A stretch of 64,000 bases of DNA from Novilysobacter_A longmucuonensis (lineage in GTDB: Bacteria > Pseudomonadota > Gammaproteobacteria > Xanthomonadales > Xanthomonadaceae). Location: assembly GCF_046600735.1 (NCBI RefSeq), contig NZ_JBJMAW010000005.1:124001-188000 (forward strand). Direction: 5' to 3'. A model generated the notes under the pieces. That model was given only the letters and a program-made list of their open reading frames with translations, searched no databases and had not been told where the DNA came from. Positions 34,993 through 47,282 of the stretch are shown piece after piece. Numbering within the stretch: position 1 is the stretch's first letter; each line of letters begins with the position of its first letter. The translations under genes were made by a program, and so were the position numbers.

Positions 34993-35520
34993 ATGAGCAT
35001 GAAAACCATCGTCGTCAGCGCCATCGCGCTGAGTGCTGCCGCGTTTGCGTCCACCAGCATCGCGGCCGAGGCCACCGCCAGTGGCACCGGTACCGTCATC
35101 AAGCCGATCGCCATCGTCAAGGCGGTCGACCTCGTTTTTGGTGAGTTCGCGCCGGGTGCAGGCGGCAGTGTCACCGTCAGCACCAGCGGTGCGCGCACCG
35201 CGACCGGCGCCATCCTCTCGACCGTCGGCAGCTCGCCTACCGCAGCCAAGTTCGACGTCACCGGCGAGGCCGATGCCACCTACAGCATCGCGATCGCCCC
35301 GTCCGCCAACCTGGCGGATACCGCCACCACGCCGAACACGATGGCGCTGGAAACCTTCAGCGACCTGACCGCTGGCAACGCGGTCACCGGTAACGTCGCG
35401 ACCGGCACCCTGACTGCCGGTGCGCAGTCGATCTATGTCGGCGGCAAGTTGACCGTCGGTGCAACCCAGGCCGCCGGCACCTACAGCGGCAACGTCAAGG
35501 TCACCGTCGAGTACAACTGA
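34993..35520 (+). CDS. Secreted DUF4402-domain protein, putative pilus subunit (1)
   Basis: 175 residues: a Sec signal peptide (MSMKTIVVSAIALSAAAFAS, cleavage near SIAAEA), then a beta-rich DUF4402 domain starting with ATASGTGTVIKPIAIVKAVD and LVFGEFAPGAGGSVTVS, ending AGTYSGNVKVTVEYN. It is almost free of cysteine and aromatic residues and rich in Thr/Ala/Gly/Val. DUF4402 proteins are small secreted beta proteins often encoded beside pilus chaperones, so a subunit role is inferred. An alternative ATG lies at 34999. It has its own leader with a predicted c-di-GMP riboswitch and a weak hairpin-T run behind it, so it may be made in excess over the genes that follow. Confidence 0.85.
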   Translation: MSMKTIVVSAIALSAAAFASTSIAAEATASGTGTVIKPIAIVKAVDLVFGEFAPGAGGSVTVSTSGARTATGAILSTVGSSPTAAKFDVTGEADATYSIAIAPSANLADTATTPNTMALETFSDLTAGNAVTGNVATGTLTAGAQSIYVGGKLTVGATQAAGTYSGNVKVTVEYN

Positions 35521-35576
35521 GCGTTCGGCACGACAGCGAAAATGGCGCGGCATTGATGCCGCGCGATCTGGCGGAG

Positions 35577-35606
35577 CAAGGCGGGCATGTCCCGCCTTGT
35601 TTCTTT
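35577..35606 (+). terminator. Intrinsic terminator or attenuator between the two DUF4402 genes
   Basis: Stem CAAGGCGGG/CCCGCCTTG with CATGT loop followed by TTTCTTT. It lies 57 bases after the first DUF4402 gene and 45 bases before the second; partial read-through would give more of the first product. Confidence 0.7.
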
Positions 35607-35650
35607 AGACTGGCGAGCAGTGAATCCCGGTTGCTGACGAGATCGGTGTG

Positions 35651-36115
35651 ATGCATTCCGCGAATCCGCATCGTCTCCTGATCGCACTGGCATGTGCTGC
35701 GGCTCTTGGGCCTGCGGCCGCCGCCGAGGTAGTCATCAGCAACGTCCAGCCATTGGCCTTTGGCAGCTTCACCGCCGGCCCCGGTTCGGTCACCGTGGGT
35801 GCCGATGGTGCCCGCGTGACATCGGGCAACGTGGTGGTGCTTGGCACCGACCCCGGCCAGGCAGCGCAGTTCGTCGTCACCGGCGATGCCAACACCAGCT
35901 TTGCGGTGACGCTGCCCGCCGACGGTGTGGTGACGCTCGGCAATGGCAGCCTGAACATGCCGGTGAACGCTTTCACCAGCAGCCCCGCATCCACCGGTGT
36001 GTTGTCCGGTGGCGGCAGCCTGACCTTGAACGTAGGCGCCACACTCGAGGTCGCCGCCGGTCAGTCCGCCGGCGGCTACTCAGGCAGCTTCACGGTGGTC
36101 GTCAACTACAACTGA
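35651..36115 (+). CDS. Secreted DUF4402-domain protein, putative pilus subunit (2)
   Basis: 154 residues, related to the preceding product: signal peptide (MHSANPHRLLIALACAAALG, cleavage near AAAAEV), then VVISNVQPLAFGSFTAGPGS, a central VTGDANTSFAVTLPA and the shared ending GGYSGSFTVVVNYN. A GTG three bases upstream (35648) is in frame; ATG 35651 is used. The gene is 55 bases upstream of the chaperone gene. It may be a minor or tip subunit, but there is no extra adhesin domain. Confidence 0.82.
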   Translation: MHSANPHRLLIALACAAALGPAAAAEVVISNVQPLAFGSFTAGPGSVTVGADGARVTSGNVVVLGTDPGQAAQFVVTGDANTSFAVTLPADGVVTLGNGSLNMPVNAFTSSPASTGVLSGGGSLTLNVGATLEVAAGQSAGGYSGSFTVVVNYN

Positions 36116-36170
36116 TTCACCCGGATGCGCCTATGGTCTGGCGTGTCAGCCCCGCCAACAGGAAGACGCC

Positions 36171-37079
36171 ATGCCGTCCTTGATGGACCCCGTAACCACG
36201 ACCGCAGCCACCATGCAGGGCGCGGGCCCGATGACCCGCATCCAGCGGCGCTGGCCGGCAGTGACGGCACTACTCGCACTGCTGTCGCTGTTCGCCGCTC
36301 CGGCATCGGCGCAGTTGATGGTGCATCCGACCCGCATCGTGCTGGAGCAGAACCAGCGCTCGGCACAGATGGAGATCATCAACAACAGCGACGAGGCCGC
36401 GACCTACCTGATCACGCTGGTCAACCGGCGGATGGACGAGCACGGCGGGTTTTCGGAGGTCGATGAGCCCGCCGCCGGCGAGCTGTTCGCCGACCCGATG
36501 CTGCGCTATTCGCCGCGGCGGGTGAGGCTCGCGCCCGGTGCGGGACAGGTGATCCGCATCATGGCGAGGAAACCGGCCGGGCTCGCACCGGACGAATACC
36601 GCTCGCACCTGTTGTTCGCCCAGCAGCCCGATCCGATCGGAACGCGCGATGCCGGGACCACCGATGCCGGCCAGACCGAGGAGATCGGCGTCGCCCTTAC
36701 CGCGCTGATCGGCGTATCGATTCCGGTGATCGTGCGCCACGGCGAGACGGCGGCCGAGGTGTCGCTGACCGATCTGGCTCTGCAGGGCGCCGTCGCCGGC
36801 CAGCCACCAATGCTGTCGCTGGACATGCAGCGCAGCGGCAACCAATCGGTATACGGCGACCTCACTGTCAGCTTTGCGCCGACGGGCGGCGCGGCGCAGG
36901 TGGTCGGACGTGCAGGCGGCGTGGCGGTGTACACGCCCAACGCGGTGCGGCAGGTCAAGCTGCTGCTGGACCCGCCGGACGGCCTGGTCCTGGCTGATGG
37001 CGTGCTCACGGTGCGCTATCGCGAGAAACCCGAGCAGGGCGGGGCACTGCTGGCCGAGGCCTCGCTGCGGCTCCCCTGA
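36171..37079 (+). CDS. PapD-like periplasmic pilus chaperone
   Basis: 302 residues with a signal peptide at MTRIQRRWPAVTALLALLSL then FAAPASAQ. The first immunoglobulin-like domain shows the chaperone pattern LMVHPTRIVLEQNQRSAQME and IINNSDEAATYLITL, and RYSPRRVRLAPGAGQVIRIM as the F1-G1 strand region that donates a beta strand to subunits. The C-terminal domain ends LRLP. The start at 36171 gives a 20-residue leader before the ATG at 36231 (MTRIQRR); the latter gives a conventional signal peptide and could be the true start. It binds and folds the DUF4402 subunits by inference from position. Confidence 0.82.
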   Translation: MPSLMDPVTTTAATMQGAGPMTRIQRRWPAVTALLALLSLFAAPASAQLMVHPTRIVLEQNQRSAQMEIINNSDEAATYLITLVNRRMDEHGGFSEVDEPAAGELFADPMLRYSPRRVRLAPGAGQVIRIMARKPAGLAPDEYRSHLLFAQQPDPIGTRDAGTTDAGQTEEIGVALTALIGVSIPVIVRHGETAAEVSLTDLALQGAVAGQPPMLSLDMQRSGNQSVYGDLTVSFAPTGGAAQVVGRAGGVAVYTPNAVRQVKLLLDPPDGLVLADGVLTVRYREKPEQGGALLAEASLRLP

Positions 37080-37147
37080 GCCGCATCCTCGATGGATCTC
37101 ATGCCGGTGCGGGTCGTCCTGCTGCGAGGAGCCTCGAAGCCCGACAC

Positions 37148-39901
<2,754 letters not shown>

Positions 39902-39922
39902 GCGGGCCGGGGTGTGCGCTTT

Positions 39923-40108
39923 GTAGGAGAGCCGCATGGGCGCTACGCACGCGGCCGCGTCACTCCACATCGCGGGCATGGCCCGCTCCTACAATAACGC
40001 GGGCCTTTGTAGGAGCGCCCCATGGGCGCGATGCAGGTCGCGGTGAAGCCCCGGCCACCTTACAGGACCGGGAACCATTTATAGGAGCGGCTTCAGCCGC
40101 GAGCTTGT
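39923..40108. repeat. Cluster of three palindromic repeat copies
   Basis: First copy 39923-39993 (GTAGGAGAGCCGCATGGGCG ... GGGCATGGCCCGCTCCTACA), second starting at 40014 with GTAGGAGCGCCCCATGGGCG and lacking a good right arm, third a left arm GGAGCGGCTTCAGCCGCGAG from 40083. The last contains the TGA stop (40093-40095, minus strand) of treY. Confidence 0.75.
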
Positions 40109-42945
40109 CCAATCAGCACGCTCATCGGCCAAGGATCGAGCAGTTCCCGCACCAATGTGGCGCCTGCGAGGCGGCGCGTGTGTCCGGTCAGGGCTTCACG
40201 CCACTGGCCCGGCGGCAGGTCGAGCGTCGTATCTTCCCAGCGCTGCGGGTCAATCCGGGGCGTCTGCGCGTCCGGTCCCAGCAGCGGCCAGCCCAGGCGC
40301 GGTGCGATGACTACCGCGACCTCGTCGCGGTGCCGTCGCTGGAACGCGATCGCGTGGGTCGCGCGCGCACCACGCAGCGTCAGCGGGTGGTAGTCGCCGT
40401 CGGCGAACAGCGCGGGGCATTCGCGGCGTGTGGCCAGCACGCGCCCGATCAGCCGCTGTTTCAGGCGCCCGTCGCGCCACTGATGGAACAACTGCTCAAG
40501 CGGCGGCTGCTCGCGCAGGCCAGCCTCGCGCGCTGGGTAGTCGACCGCGGCACGGTTGTCCGGATCGACCAGCGAGAAGTCCCAGAACTCGGTGCCCTGA
40601 TACAGGTCCGGCACACCCGGCGTGGTCAGGCGCAGCACGGACTGGGTCAGGCTGTTGAGAGCGCCGGCTGCGGCGATCGACTGTGCGAAGTGCGCCAGCT
40701 CGCTAACGAACCCGTTGCCCGGTTCGCATGATAGGCAGGCGTGCAGGAACCTCTGGCAAGCCGCTTCGTAGGGTTCGTTGGGTTGCGCCCAGCCGGAATG
40801 GCGTTTGGCCTCGCGCAGCGATTTCTGCTGCCAGCCGCCAATGCGTGCGGCAAACGCGTCCGCGCCGCCGCCGTCGTCCGCTGCGAGCCCGAGCGGCCAG
40901 GCGCCGACCAGCATCTGGTACAGCATCAGCTCGTCAGCGGCATCGGGCGCGGGCGCGCCATCCACGTCGCTGCGCAGGCCCACATTGCGTGCGCGCCAGG
41001 CATGCACCCGGGTCGACCACACCTGCGGCAGTTCGCTGAGCACCGCCAGCCGCGCCCGCGTATCCTCGCCGCGTTTGTGGTCGTGGGTGGCGGTGGCCAG
41101 CAGGGTGTACGGCGTGGTGCGCTGCCGTTGCCGACAAGCCTCGTGGAAAGCATCGACCGACAGCGCGAAGTGGTCCGGCTCGGCGCCGACTTCGTTGCGC
41201 GAGAGCAGCCGGCCGTAGCGGTAGAAGGTGGTGTCCTCGATCGCCTTGGCCGCGACCGGCGGGGTCAGGCGCTGGAAGCAGGTGATCGCGTACGCGGTTT
41301 CGTCCGCGGCGCCGGGCGGGGCATCGCCCGACAGCCAACGCAGCAGCAGCGCCATCGTAGCGTCGTCGAATTCGGCGCCGGACACGCGGGCCGATCGCGC
41401 GGCCCGGGCCAGTATCTGCACGTCCAGCCGATCGCATCCGGCCGCATCCACGTAGGTGCGGTACACCGGGAAGTGCACGATCAACTCAACCAGCGCCATG
41501 CGCAGCGCCTCCGGGGCGATCGGTGCATCGGCGCGTCCGGACAGCGCCTGCAGGGCGCGGACGGTGGCGTCGAGATCGGCGGCGAAGTTCTGCAGCGTCA
41601 TCTGGCGCCGCGCGGCCAATGCCTGCGTCGCGTAGTCGGCCGGCCCGGCCAGCTCTTGCCACAGCTGGGCCATTGGCGCCGCGCCATCGAGGTCGTGCAG
41701 CAACGCGCCGACCTGATCCATGAACTCGTAACCAGTGGTGCCATCGACCGGCCAGTCTCCGCGCAGCGTTTCGTCGGGCGCGAGGATCTTCTCGACGATG
41801 AGCCAGGCCGGCCCGCGCGCGGCCTCGGCCGGACGCTGATGCTGCACTGCATGCAGGCGCTCGCGCAGCCGCCGGCAGTAACCACGCGGGTCGACCAGGC
41901 CGTCGATGTGGTCGATGCGCAGGCCGTCGACCAACCCCTGCGCGTAGAGCTGCAGCACCAGTGCGTGGCTGGCCTCGAACACGTGCTCGCGATCGGGACG
42001 GATCGCGACCAGCTCGTTGATATCGAAGAACCGGCGCCAGTTGATCCGGCGCCAGGCGTCGGTCCAGTGCGCAAGCAGGTAGGGCTGGCGCGAGAGCAGC
42101 GCGTCGACGCGCTCGCGGCCGCTGGGCGATGCCGACGCGTAGCGCGCGAGCGCGGCATCGAGCGCGGCGCGTCCATGGCCGGTCCGCGCGTGCACGTGCA
42201 ACGCGGCGAGCGCCCGCTCGAAGGGCTCGCCGGGTGCGGCGCTGTCGAACAGGCGTGCGAGTCCGACCAGTTCGTCGACTCCGCCGAGCACCCTCGCATA
42301 CGCCCTTGCCGCAAGCGGGAAGCGCTGGTCGGCGGTGACGAGGTATATCCGGGCGGTGCTGCCGCCGTGGCGTGGCTGCACCTGCGCCGTGGATTGCGGC
42401 TGCGCGGGGGCGGTAGGGGATGCGGAGGCGATGAGGTCTGCGCGTGCGCCGGCTTGCGCATCGTCTGCATCGAGCTGCAGATGGAACCCACCCTCGGCCA
42501 GAATGTCGTCTCGCTCGCGGCCCAACGTCGGTACCAGCACCCGGCCGTGCAGGTCGGCGTCCGGCGAGTTCCAGTCGATGTCGAAATAGTCGGCGTAGTC
42601 GCTGTCGCGGCCCCACTCGAGCACGTCGCGCCACCACGGGTTCTCGATGCTCGCGGCCATGTGGTTGGGCACGATGTCCAGCACCAGGCCCATGCCGTGC
42701 GCGCGCAGTGCGGCGACCAGCCGCCGCAGCGCCTCTAAACCGCCGAGCTCGGGATTGATGCGGCCCGGGTCGATTACGTCGTAGCCGTGGCTTGAACCGG
42801 CGCGTGCGGCCAGCAGTGGGGAGGCGTAGATATGGCTGATGCCGAGCGCGGCGTAGTAGGGGACGGTGGCGGCGGCATCGTCCAAGGTAAAGCCGGCATT
42901 GAACTGCAGGCGCGCAGTGGCGCGGGGTGGGTCGGGTACGGTCAT
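40093..42945 (-). CDS. treY: Malto-oligosyltrehalose synthase
   Basis: GH13 isomerase that turns the reducing-end alpha-1,4 bond of a maltodextrin into alpha-1,1, forming maltooligosyl trehalose for TreZ. The start of the barrel RLQFNAGFTLDDAAATVPYY and YASPLLAARAGSSHGYDVID are TreY-specific. The catalytic aspartate is in DGLRIDHIDGLVDPRGY and the acid/base glutamate in WLIVEKILAPDETL. ATG 42945 gives 950 residues, normal for TreY; the frame continues further upstream. The last gene of the glgE operon; a 268-bp repeat-filled gap separates it from malQ. The stop lies in a palindrome arm. Confidence 0.95.
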   Translation of the reverse strand: MTVPDPPRATARLQFNAGFTLDDAAATVPYYAALGISHIYASPLLAARAGSSHGYDVIDPGRINPELGGLEALRRLVAALRAHGMGLVLDIVPNHMAASIENPWWRDVLEWGRDSDYADYFDIDWNSPDADLHGRVLVPTLGRERDDILAEGGFHLQLDADDAQAGARADLIASASPTAPAQPQSTAQVQPRHGGSTARIYLVTADQRFPLAARAYARVLGGVDELVGLARLFDSAAPGEPFERALAALHVHARTGHGRAALDAALARYASASPSGRERVDALLSRQPYLLAHWTDAWRRINWRRFFDINELVAIRPDREHVFEASHALVLQLYAQGLVDGLRIDHIDGLVDPRGYCRRLRERLHAVQHQRPAEAARGPAWLIVEKILAPDETLRGDWPVDGTTGYEFMDQVGALLHDLDGAAPMAQLWQELAGPADYATQALAARRQMTLQNFAADLDATVRALQALSGRADAPIAPEALRMALVELIVHFPVYRTYVDAAGCDRLDVQILARAARSARVSGAEFDDATMALLLRWLSGDAPPGAADETAYAITCFQRLTPPVAAKAIEDTTFYRYGRLLSRNEVGAEPDHFALSVDAFHEACRQRQRTTPYTLLATATHDHKRGEDTRARLAVLSELPQVWSTRVHAWRARNVGLRSDVDGAPAPDAADELMLYQMLVGAWPLGLAADDGGGADAFAARIGGWQQKSLREAKRHSGWAQPNEPYEAACQRFLHACLSCEPGNGFVSELAHFAQSIAAAGALNSLTQSVLRLTTPGVPDLYQGTEFWDFSLVDPDNRAAVDYPAREAGLREQPPLEQLFHQWRDGRLKQRLIGRVLATRRECPALFADGDYHPLTLRGARATHAIAFQRRHRDEVAVVIAPRLGWPLLGPDAQTPRIDPQRWEDTTLDLPPGQWREALTGHTRRLAGATLVRELLDPWPMSVLIGQARG

Positions 42946-43022
42946 GGTGAACCCTGGGCACCCCTCGACAGCGGGTTGTTGGGAGTCTGCTGTTGCCGTC
43001 GAGCGCCGATCCGTCCCCGCCC

Positions 43023-43195
43023 GACCCATCCCCACCCAACCCTCCCCTTGAAGGGGAGGGCTTCAGGGCTTGTCTCCTTCCCCTTCAAGGGGAAGGCCGG
43101 GATGGGGATGGGTTGGCTGTTGGGTTTGACGTCGACTTGGCGCTTGAGGGCCAACCCATCCCCACCCAACCCTCCCCTTGAAGAGGAGGGCTTCA
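43023..43195. repeat. 42-bp direct repeat with inverted middle copy
   Basis: Two nearly identical 42-bp copies (43023-43064 and 43154-43195, starting ACCCATCCCCACCCAACCCT) flank a partial copy in inverted orientation (about 43074-43117), each centred on the CCCCTTGAAGGGG palindrome. Fills the malQ-treY spacer. Confidence 0.8.
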
Positions 43196-43213
43196 AAGCA
43201 ACCGCAGCGGCTG

Positions 43214-45331
43214 TCATGGCGTCCCCCGGCGGGCCACATCGAGCGCCGACAGCCGTTGCCGCGCCGGCTGCGAGTCGAACACCGTGTCGATATCGGCCGG
43301 CAGGCGTCGTCGCCAGTTCGGGTGCTCGTCGCGGGTGCCGGGTACGTTGGGCGTGTCGGTCAGGCCGAGCACGTCCTCGACCGGCACCAGCGTCAGCGCC
43401 GCCGGGGTGCGTCCGACATGCGCAACCGCGGCGTTGACGAATTCCGCGGTGGCGGCGCTCTCCGGCTGCGGCGGTTCGCTGTCGCCGTCGCCGCGCCTAT
43501 CGGCGTGGATCGTGCGCCACATCCGGTCGCGGTCGTCCTCGCGTTGCGCCAGCTGCTCGTCGAGCTCCCCGGGATCGGCCAGGCCGAGCTCGCGCCGCAC
43601 CTCGATGTCACGCCCGAGCCACCAGCCGGCCGCGGTCGGCAGGTCGTGGGTGGTGGTCATCGCGATCGCCTGACTGCGCCATGCCGCCGCCGGCGCGAAA
43701 CCGCCGCGGGCATCACGCTCGAACCACAGCACGCTCATGCCGAGCACGCCGGCCTCCGCCAGGGTGTCGCCAAAGCCGGCCGGGACCGTGCCCAGGTCCT
43801 CGCCGACCACCAGGCAGCGGTGCCTCCACGACTCCAGTGCGATCAGCCGCAGCAGGTCCTGCTTGGGGTAGGCCAGGTAAGCACCGTCCAGCGGCGAGGC
43901 GCCCTCTGGCACCAGCCACAGCCGCATCAGCCCCATCACGTGATCGATGCGGATGCCGCCGGCGTGGCGCATGCAGGCGCGCAGCAGTTCGATGAAGGCG
44001 CTGAAGCCGGTCTCGCGCATCGCGGTAGGCGACAGCGTCGCCAGGCCCCAGACCTGGCCGCGCATCGCCAGCTCGTCCGGCGGGGCGCCGATCGAGAGTC
44101 CGACCAGGGTTTCGCGCTGGCGCGACCAGACATGGCTGCCGTTGGGGTCCGAACCGATCGCAAGGTCGGCGAGCAGGCCGATCGGCATGCCGGCGCTGCG
44201 TGCGTCGCGTTGCGCCTTGCCCAGCCCGCGCGCGGCGAGCCATTGCAGGAACGCGTGGAAGCGCACCGTGCCGACATGCTCATGCGCGAAACGCTCGACC
44301 GCCGCGCTGCGCGGGTCGCGATAGGGTTCGGGCCAGTCGCGCCAGCTCCAGATGCCCTCGCTCAAGAAGTGCGCGTGCAGGGTCTCGAAGCGTGCATGGT
44401 CTTCAAGCGCGGCATCGGCGTCGCGACGATGCTGCTCGAACGCGGCGACCAGTGCCGGCTCCATCGCCAGCGCCTCATCGAACAGCCGCCGCAGCACCGC
44501 GAGTCGCGCAGCACCGGCCGCCTTCCAGTCGATCAACGGATCGGCCTCCAGACGCGCGATCGCGGAGCCCAGCCCGAGCGCTTCGCGTGCATGCGCTGCC
44601 GCATCGCCGAAGGCTTCGCGCGGATCGACGTGCAGTGCATTGAGCAGCAGCCGGCTGGAGGGCGAATACGGACTGCAATGCGCCGGCTCGGCCGAGAACA
44701 TTGCGTGCACTGGACTGACCGCCAGCGCCGCGGCGCCGTCGTGCGCCAAGCGGGCGGCAAGATGGCCCAGTGCGCCGTAAGTGCCGATGCCGCCATCGCC
44801 CGGCATGTTGAGCCCGTACAACTGCGCGGCCAGGCCCCAGGGGCGGGGCGGCCGCGACGGATCCGATGACGGGCCGCACAGCTCGGGCACGCCGATGCAT
44901 TGCCGCGGCGCCACCGCCACGGTCGTGCGGGTATCGCCGATGAGCAGGTGGTGGTAGCCGGGCGTGTCGATGGCCGGCAGCACGGCATCGCCGTCGCGTT
45001 CGTGCAGGCGGCCGCCGAGGCGGCCGCCGCGTTCCAGCGTCAACTCGAAAGCGGCGTTGCTGCCGAGCTTCTGCCCGGCCAGCACGGTCGGCTCGCCGCA
45101 GGCAGCGGTGATCAGCGGCGGCAGCTCGCGCGACTGCGAGGCGGCCTCCCGGCGTGCGCGGCTGTCGGCGAGCTGGCCGGCGCTGTCGCAGGGCAGCTCG
45201 AGCGCCGACAGCAGGTGGCGTAGCGTGTCGGACGCGACCTCGTGGGTCTTGCCGCGGAAGTCGTCCCAACGCGGTGAGATGCCGGCGCGCTTTGCCAGGT
45301 CGTCAAGATCGGCTTGCGTGGCGTTGCTCAT
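43214..45331 (-). CDS. malQ: 4-alpha-glucanotransferase (amylomaltase)
   Basis: GH77 enzyme that moves maltodextrin segments between glucans, feeding TreY and GlgX products back into longer chains. The GH77 core is visible: PRPWGLAAQLYGLNMPGDGG, the nucleophile aspartate in GIRIDHVMGLMRLW, and the acid/base glutamate in LVVGEDLGTVP. An N-terminal region (residues 1-140) precedes the barrel, as in E. coli-type MalQ. ATG 45331 gives 705 residues. A GTAGGGTGGGCACG palindrome separates it from treZ upstream; that gap is 157 bp. Confidence 0.94.
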   Translation of the reverse strand: MSNATQADLDDLAKRAGISPRWDDFRGKTHEVASDTLRHLLSALELPCDSAGQLADSRARREAASQSRELPPLITAACGEPTVLAGQKLGSNAAFELTLERGGRLGGRLHERDGDAVLPAIDTPGYHHLLIGDTRTTVAVAPRQCIGVPELCGPSSDPSRPPRPWGLAAQLYGLNMPGDGGIGTYGALGHLAARLAHDGAAALAVSPVHAMFSAEPAHCSPYSPSSRLLLNALHVDPREAFGDAAAHAREALGLGSAIARLEADPLIDWKAAGAARLAVLRRLFDEALAMEPALVAAFEQHRRDADAALEDHARFETLHAHFLSEGIWSWRDWPEPYRDPRSAAVERFAHEHVGTVRFHAFLQWLAARGLGKAQRDARSAGMPIGLLADLAIGSDPNGSHVWSRQRETLVGLSIGAPPDELAMRGQVWGLATLSPTAMRETGFSAFIELLRACMRHAGGIRIDHVMGLMRLWLVPEGASPLDGAYLAYPKQDLLRLIALESWRHRCLVVGEDLGTVPAGFGDTLAEAGVLGMSVLWFERDARGGFAPAAAWRSQAIAMTTTHDLPTAAGWWLGRDIEVRRELGLADPGELDEQLAQREDDRDRMWRTIHADRRGDGDSEPPQPESAATAEFVNAAVAHVGRTPAALTLVPVEDVLGLTDTPNVPGTRDEHPNWRRRLPADIDTVFDSQPARQRLSALDVARRGTP

Positions 45332-45376
45332 GGCGATTTCGCGCTGGCTTTGTTCGCGGCCGGAGGGCAAGCCGCC

Positions 45377-45446
45377 GTAGGGTGGGCACGTTGTTTGTGC
45401 CCACCGCAGCCGGTGACGGAGGGCACCAGAAGCGTGCCCACCCTAC
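45377..45446. repeat. Palindromic repeat, GTAGGGTGGGCACG family
   Basis: Second copy of the family found at 10018-10096. Arms GTAGGGTGGGCACGTTGTTT and CGTGCCCACCCTAC. Between treZ and malQ. Confidence 0.85.
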
Positions 45447-45488
45447 GGAGGGATGACGGCCTTTGCGGGGACGGCGTCGGAACGATTC

Positions 45489-47282
45489 TCACGGCGTCAC
45501 CTCGGCTGTGCCGTCCGGCGCCAGCCACGCCACCACAGTGTGCGCAGCAAGCTCGCCGCGCCGGGCGTCATCGGTGGCGCCGGCGGTGGTTTCATACAGC
45601 ACGCGCCCCGTGCCGGGCGGCGCGTGCGAAATCGACCCGGCGCCCAGGTTGACCAGCACCGACAGGACGCTGCCATCGCCCATGCGCCAGCGCGCGTGCA
45701 CCGCGCCTTGAGCCAGGACATCGACGCCGATTGAACGGGTTCCCGGCAGGCGCGGGACGATCTCCTCGCGCCGCAGCCGAAGCAGGTGCTGGACGAACGC
45801 ACGATGCGCCGAGTCCTCATCCGACCGCGACTGCTCGAAGTCCGGGATCGAGCTTGCGAACGTCCGTGGCGCATTGGGATCGGGAATCGCCTCGCGACGC
45901 GCCGGATCGCGGAACGCCGGGAACCGAGTGAACTCGCGTCGGCGGCCTTCGCGCACGGCTTCGGCCAACTCGCCGTGGTGATCGGTGAAATACAAAAACG
46001 GCTGCCGCGAATTCCATTCCTCGCCCATGAACAGCATCGGGATCTGCGGTGTCAGCAGCAACAGCGCGGTCGCCGCGCGCAGGGCGGCCGGATCGGCCAG
46101 TGTCGACAGTCGCTCGCCGAGCGCTCGGTTGCCGATCTGGTCGTGGTTTTGCAGGCAATTCACGAACGCGCTGGTCGGCAGGTGGGCGCTGGGCTGGCCG
46201 CGCGGGGCGTCGTCGCGGTACGCGCAGGGCTGTCCCTGGTAGACGAAACCCTCGCCCAGCCAATGGGCCAGGCCGGCGGTCGGGTCGTCGGCGTAGTCCG
46301 CGTAGTAGGCGTCGCGCTCGCCGGTCAGCAGCACGTGCAGGACGTGGTGGGCGTCGTCGTTCCACTGTGCATCGAAACCCTGCTGCAGCAGCCCGGCGTC
46401 GTTGTGCTCGTTCTCCAGCACCAGGTGCACGTGTCGGCCGGGCTCCACGGTGGCGCGGATCTTCGCGGCGAGCTCGGGCAGCCAGTCGCGCTCGGTGATC
46501 GCATGCACCGCGTCCAGGCGCAGGCCGTCGAAGCGGTACTCCATCAGCCAATACAGCGCATTTTGGGCGAAGAAGTCGCGTACCTGCGGGCGCCGGAAGT
46601 CGATCGCCGGACCCCAGGGCGTGTCGACGTCATCCCTGAAAAATGGTGCCGCCAGGCGCGGCATGACGTTGCCGTCGGGGCCGAAGTGGTTGTAGACCAC
46701 GTCCAGCAGCACCATCAGCCCGTGGCCGTGGGCAGCGTCGACCAGCGCCTTGAGCTCGTCTGGCGTGCCGTAGCACGCGGCCGGGGCGAACGGCAGCACA
46801 CCGTCGTAGCCCCAGTTTCGCTCGCCGGGGAACTGCGCGATCGGCATCAGCTCGATGGCCGTCACGCCCAGCGCGGCTAACTCCTGCAGCCGGGCCTGCA
46901 CGCCGGCGAAGCCGCCGAACGCGCCGACGTGGAGCTCGTAGATCACCGCCTCCGCCCACGGCCGCCCGCGCCAGTCGGCGTGTTGCCACGAGTAGTGCGC
47001 CGGATCCACCACCAGGCTTGCAGCGTCCACGCCGCCGTCCTGCGCACGCGCGGCCGGATCGGCCACGGCGCTGCCATCCTCGAGTACGTAGCGATAGCGT
47101 GCGCCCGCCGCGCAATCGATCCGTGCTTCGAACCAGCCGTCGCCGGCCTCCGACAGCGGTATTGCGTCGCCGTCATCGATGCGCACCGACAGGCGCCCGC
47201 AACTCGGCGCCCACACCCGGAACCGCGCCTGCGCCGCCGCCCACTGCGCGCCGAACGGCAGCTCGTGGACGAACCGGCTCAT
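45489..47282 (-). CDS. treZ: Malto-oligosyltrehalose trehalohydrolase
   Basis: Releases trehalose from the product of TreY. An N-terminal carbohydrate-binding domain (ARFRVWAPSCGRLSVRIDDG) precedes the GH13 barrel. Catalytic motifs: aspartate in FDGLRLDAVHAI, glutamate in HLVLENEHNDAG, and LQNHDQIGNRALGERL. 597 residues, normal. Its ATG overlaps the glgX stop (ATGA at 47279-47282), showing translational coupling. Confidence 0.95.
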   Translation of the reverse strand: MSRFVHELPFGAQWAAAQARFRVWAPSCGRLSVRIDDGDAIPLSEAGDGWFEARIDCAAGARYRYVLEDGSAVADPAARAQDGGVDAASLVVDPAHYSWQHADWRGRPWAEAVIYELHVGAFGGFAGVQARLQELAALGVTAIELMPIAQFPGERNWGYDGVLPFAPAACYGTPDELKALVDAAHGHGLMVLLDVVYNHFGPDGNVMPRLAAPFFRDDVDTPWGPAIDFRRPQVRDFFAQNALYWLMEYRFDGLRLDAVHAITERDWLPELAAKIRATVEPGRHVHLVLENEHNDAGLLQQGFDAQWNDDAHHVLHVLLTGERDAYYADYADDPTAGLAHWLGEGFVYQGQPCAYRDDAPRGQPSAHLPTSAFVNCLQNHDQIGNRALGERLSTLADPAALRAATALLLLTPQIPMLFMGEEWNSRQPFLYFTDHHGELAEAVREGRRREFTRFPAFRDPARREAIPDPNAPRTFASSIPDFEQSRSDEDSAHRAFVQHLLRLRREEIVPRLPGTRSIGVDVLAQGAVHARWRMGDGSVLSVLVNLGAGSISHAPPGTGRVLYETTAGATDDARRGELAAHTVVAWLAPDGTAEVTP

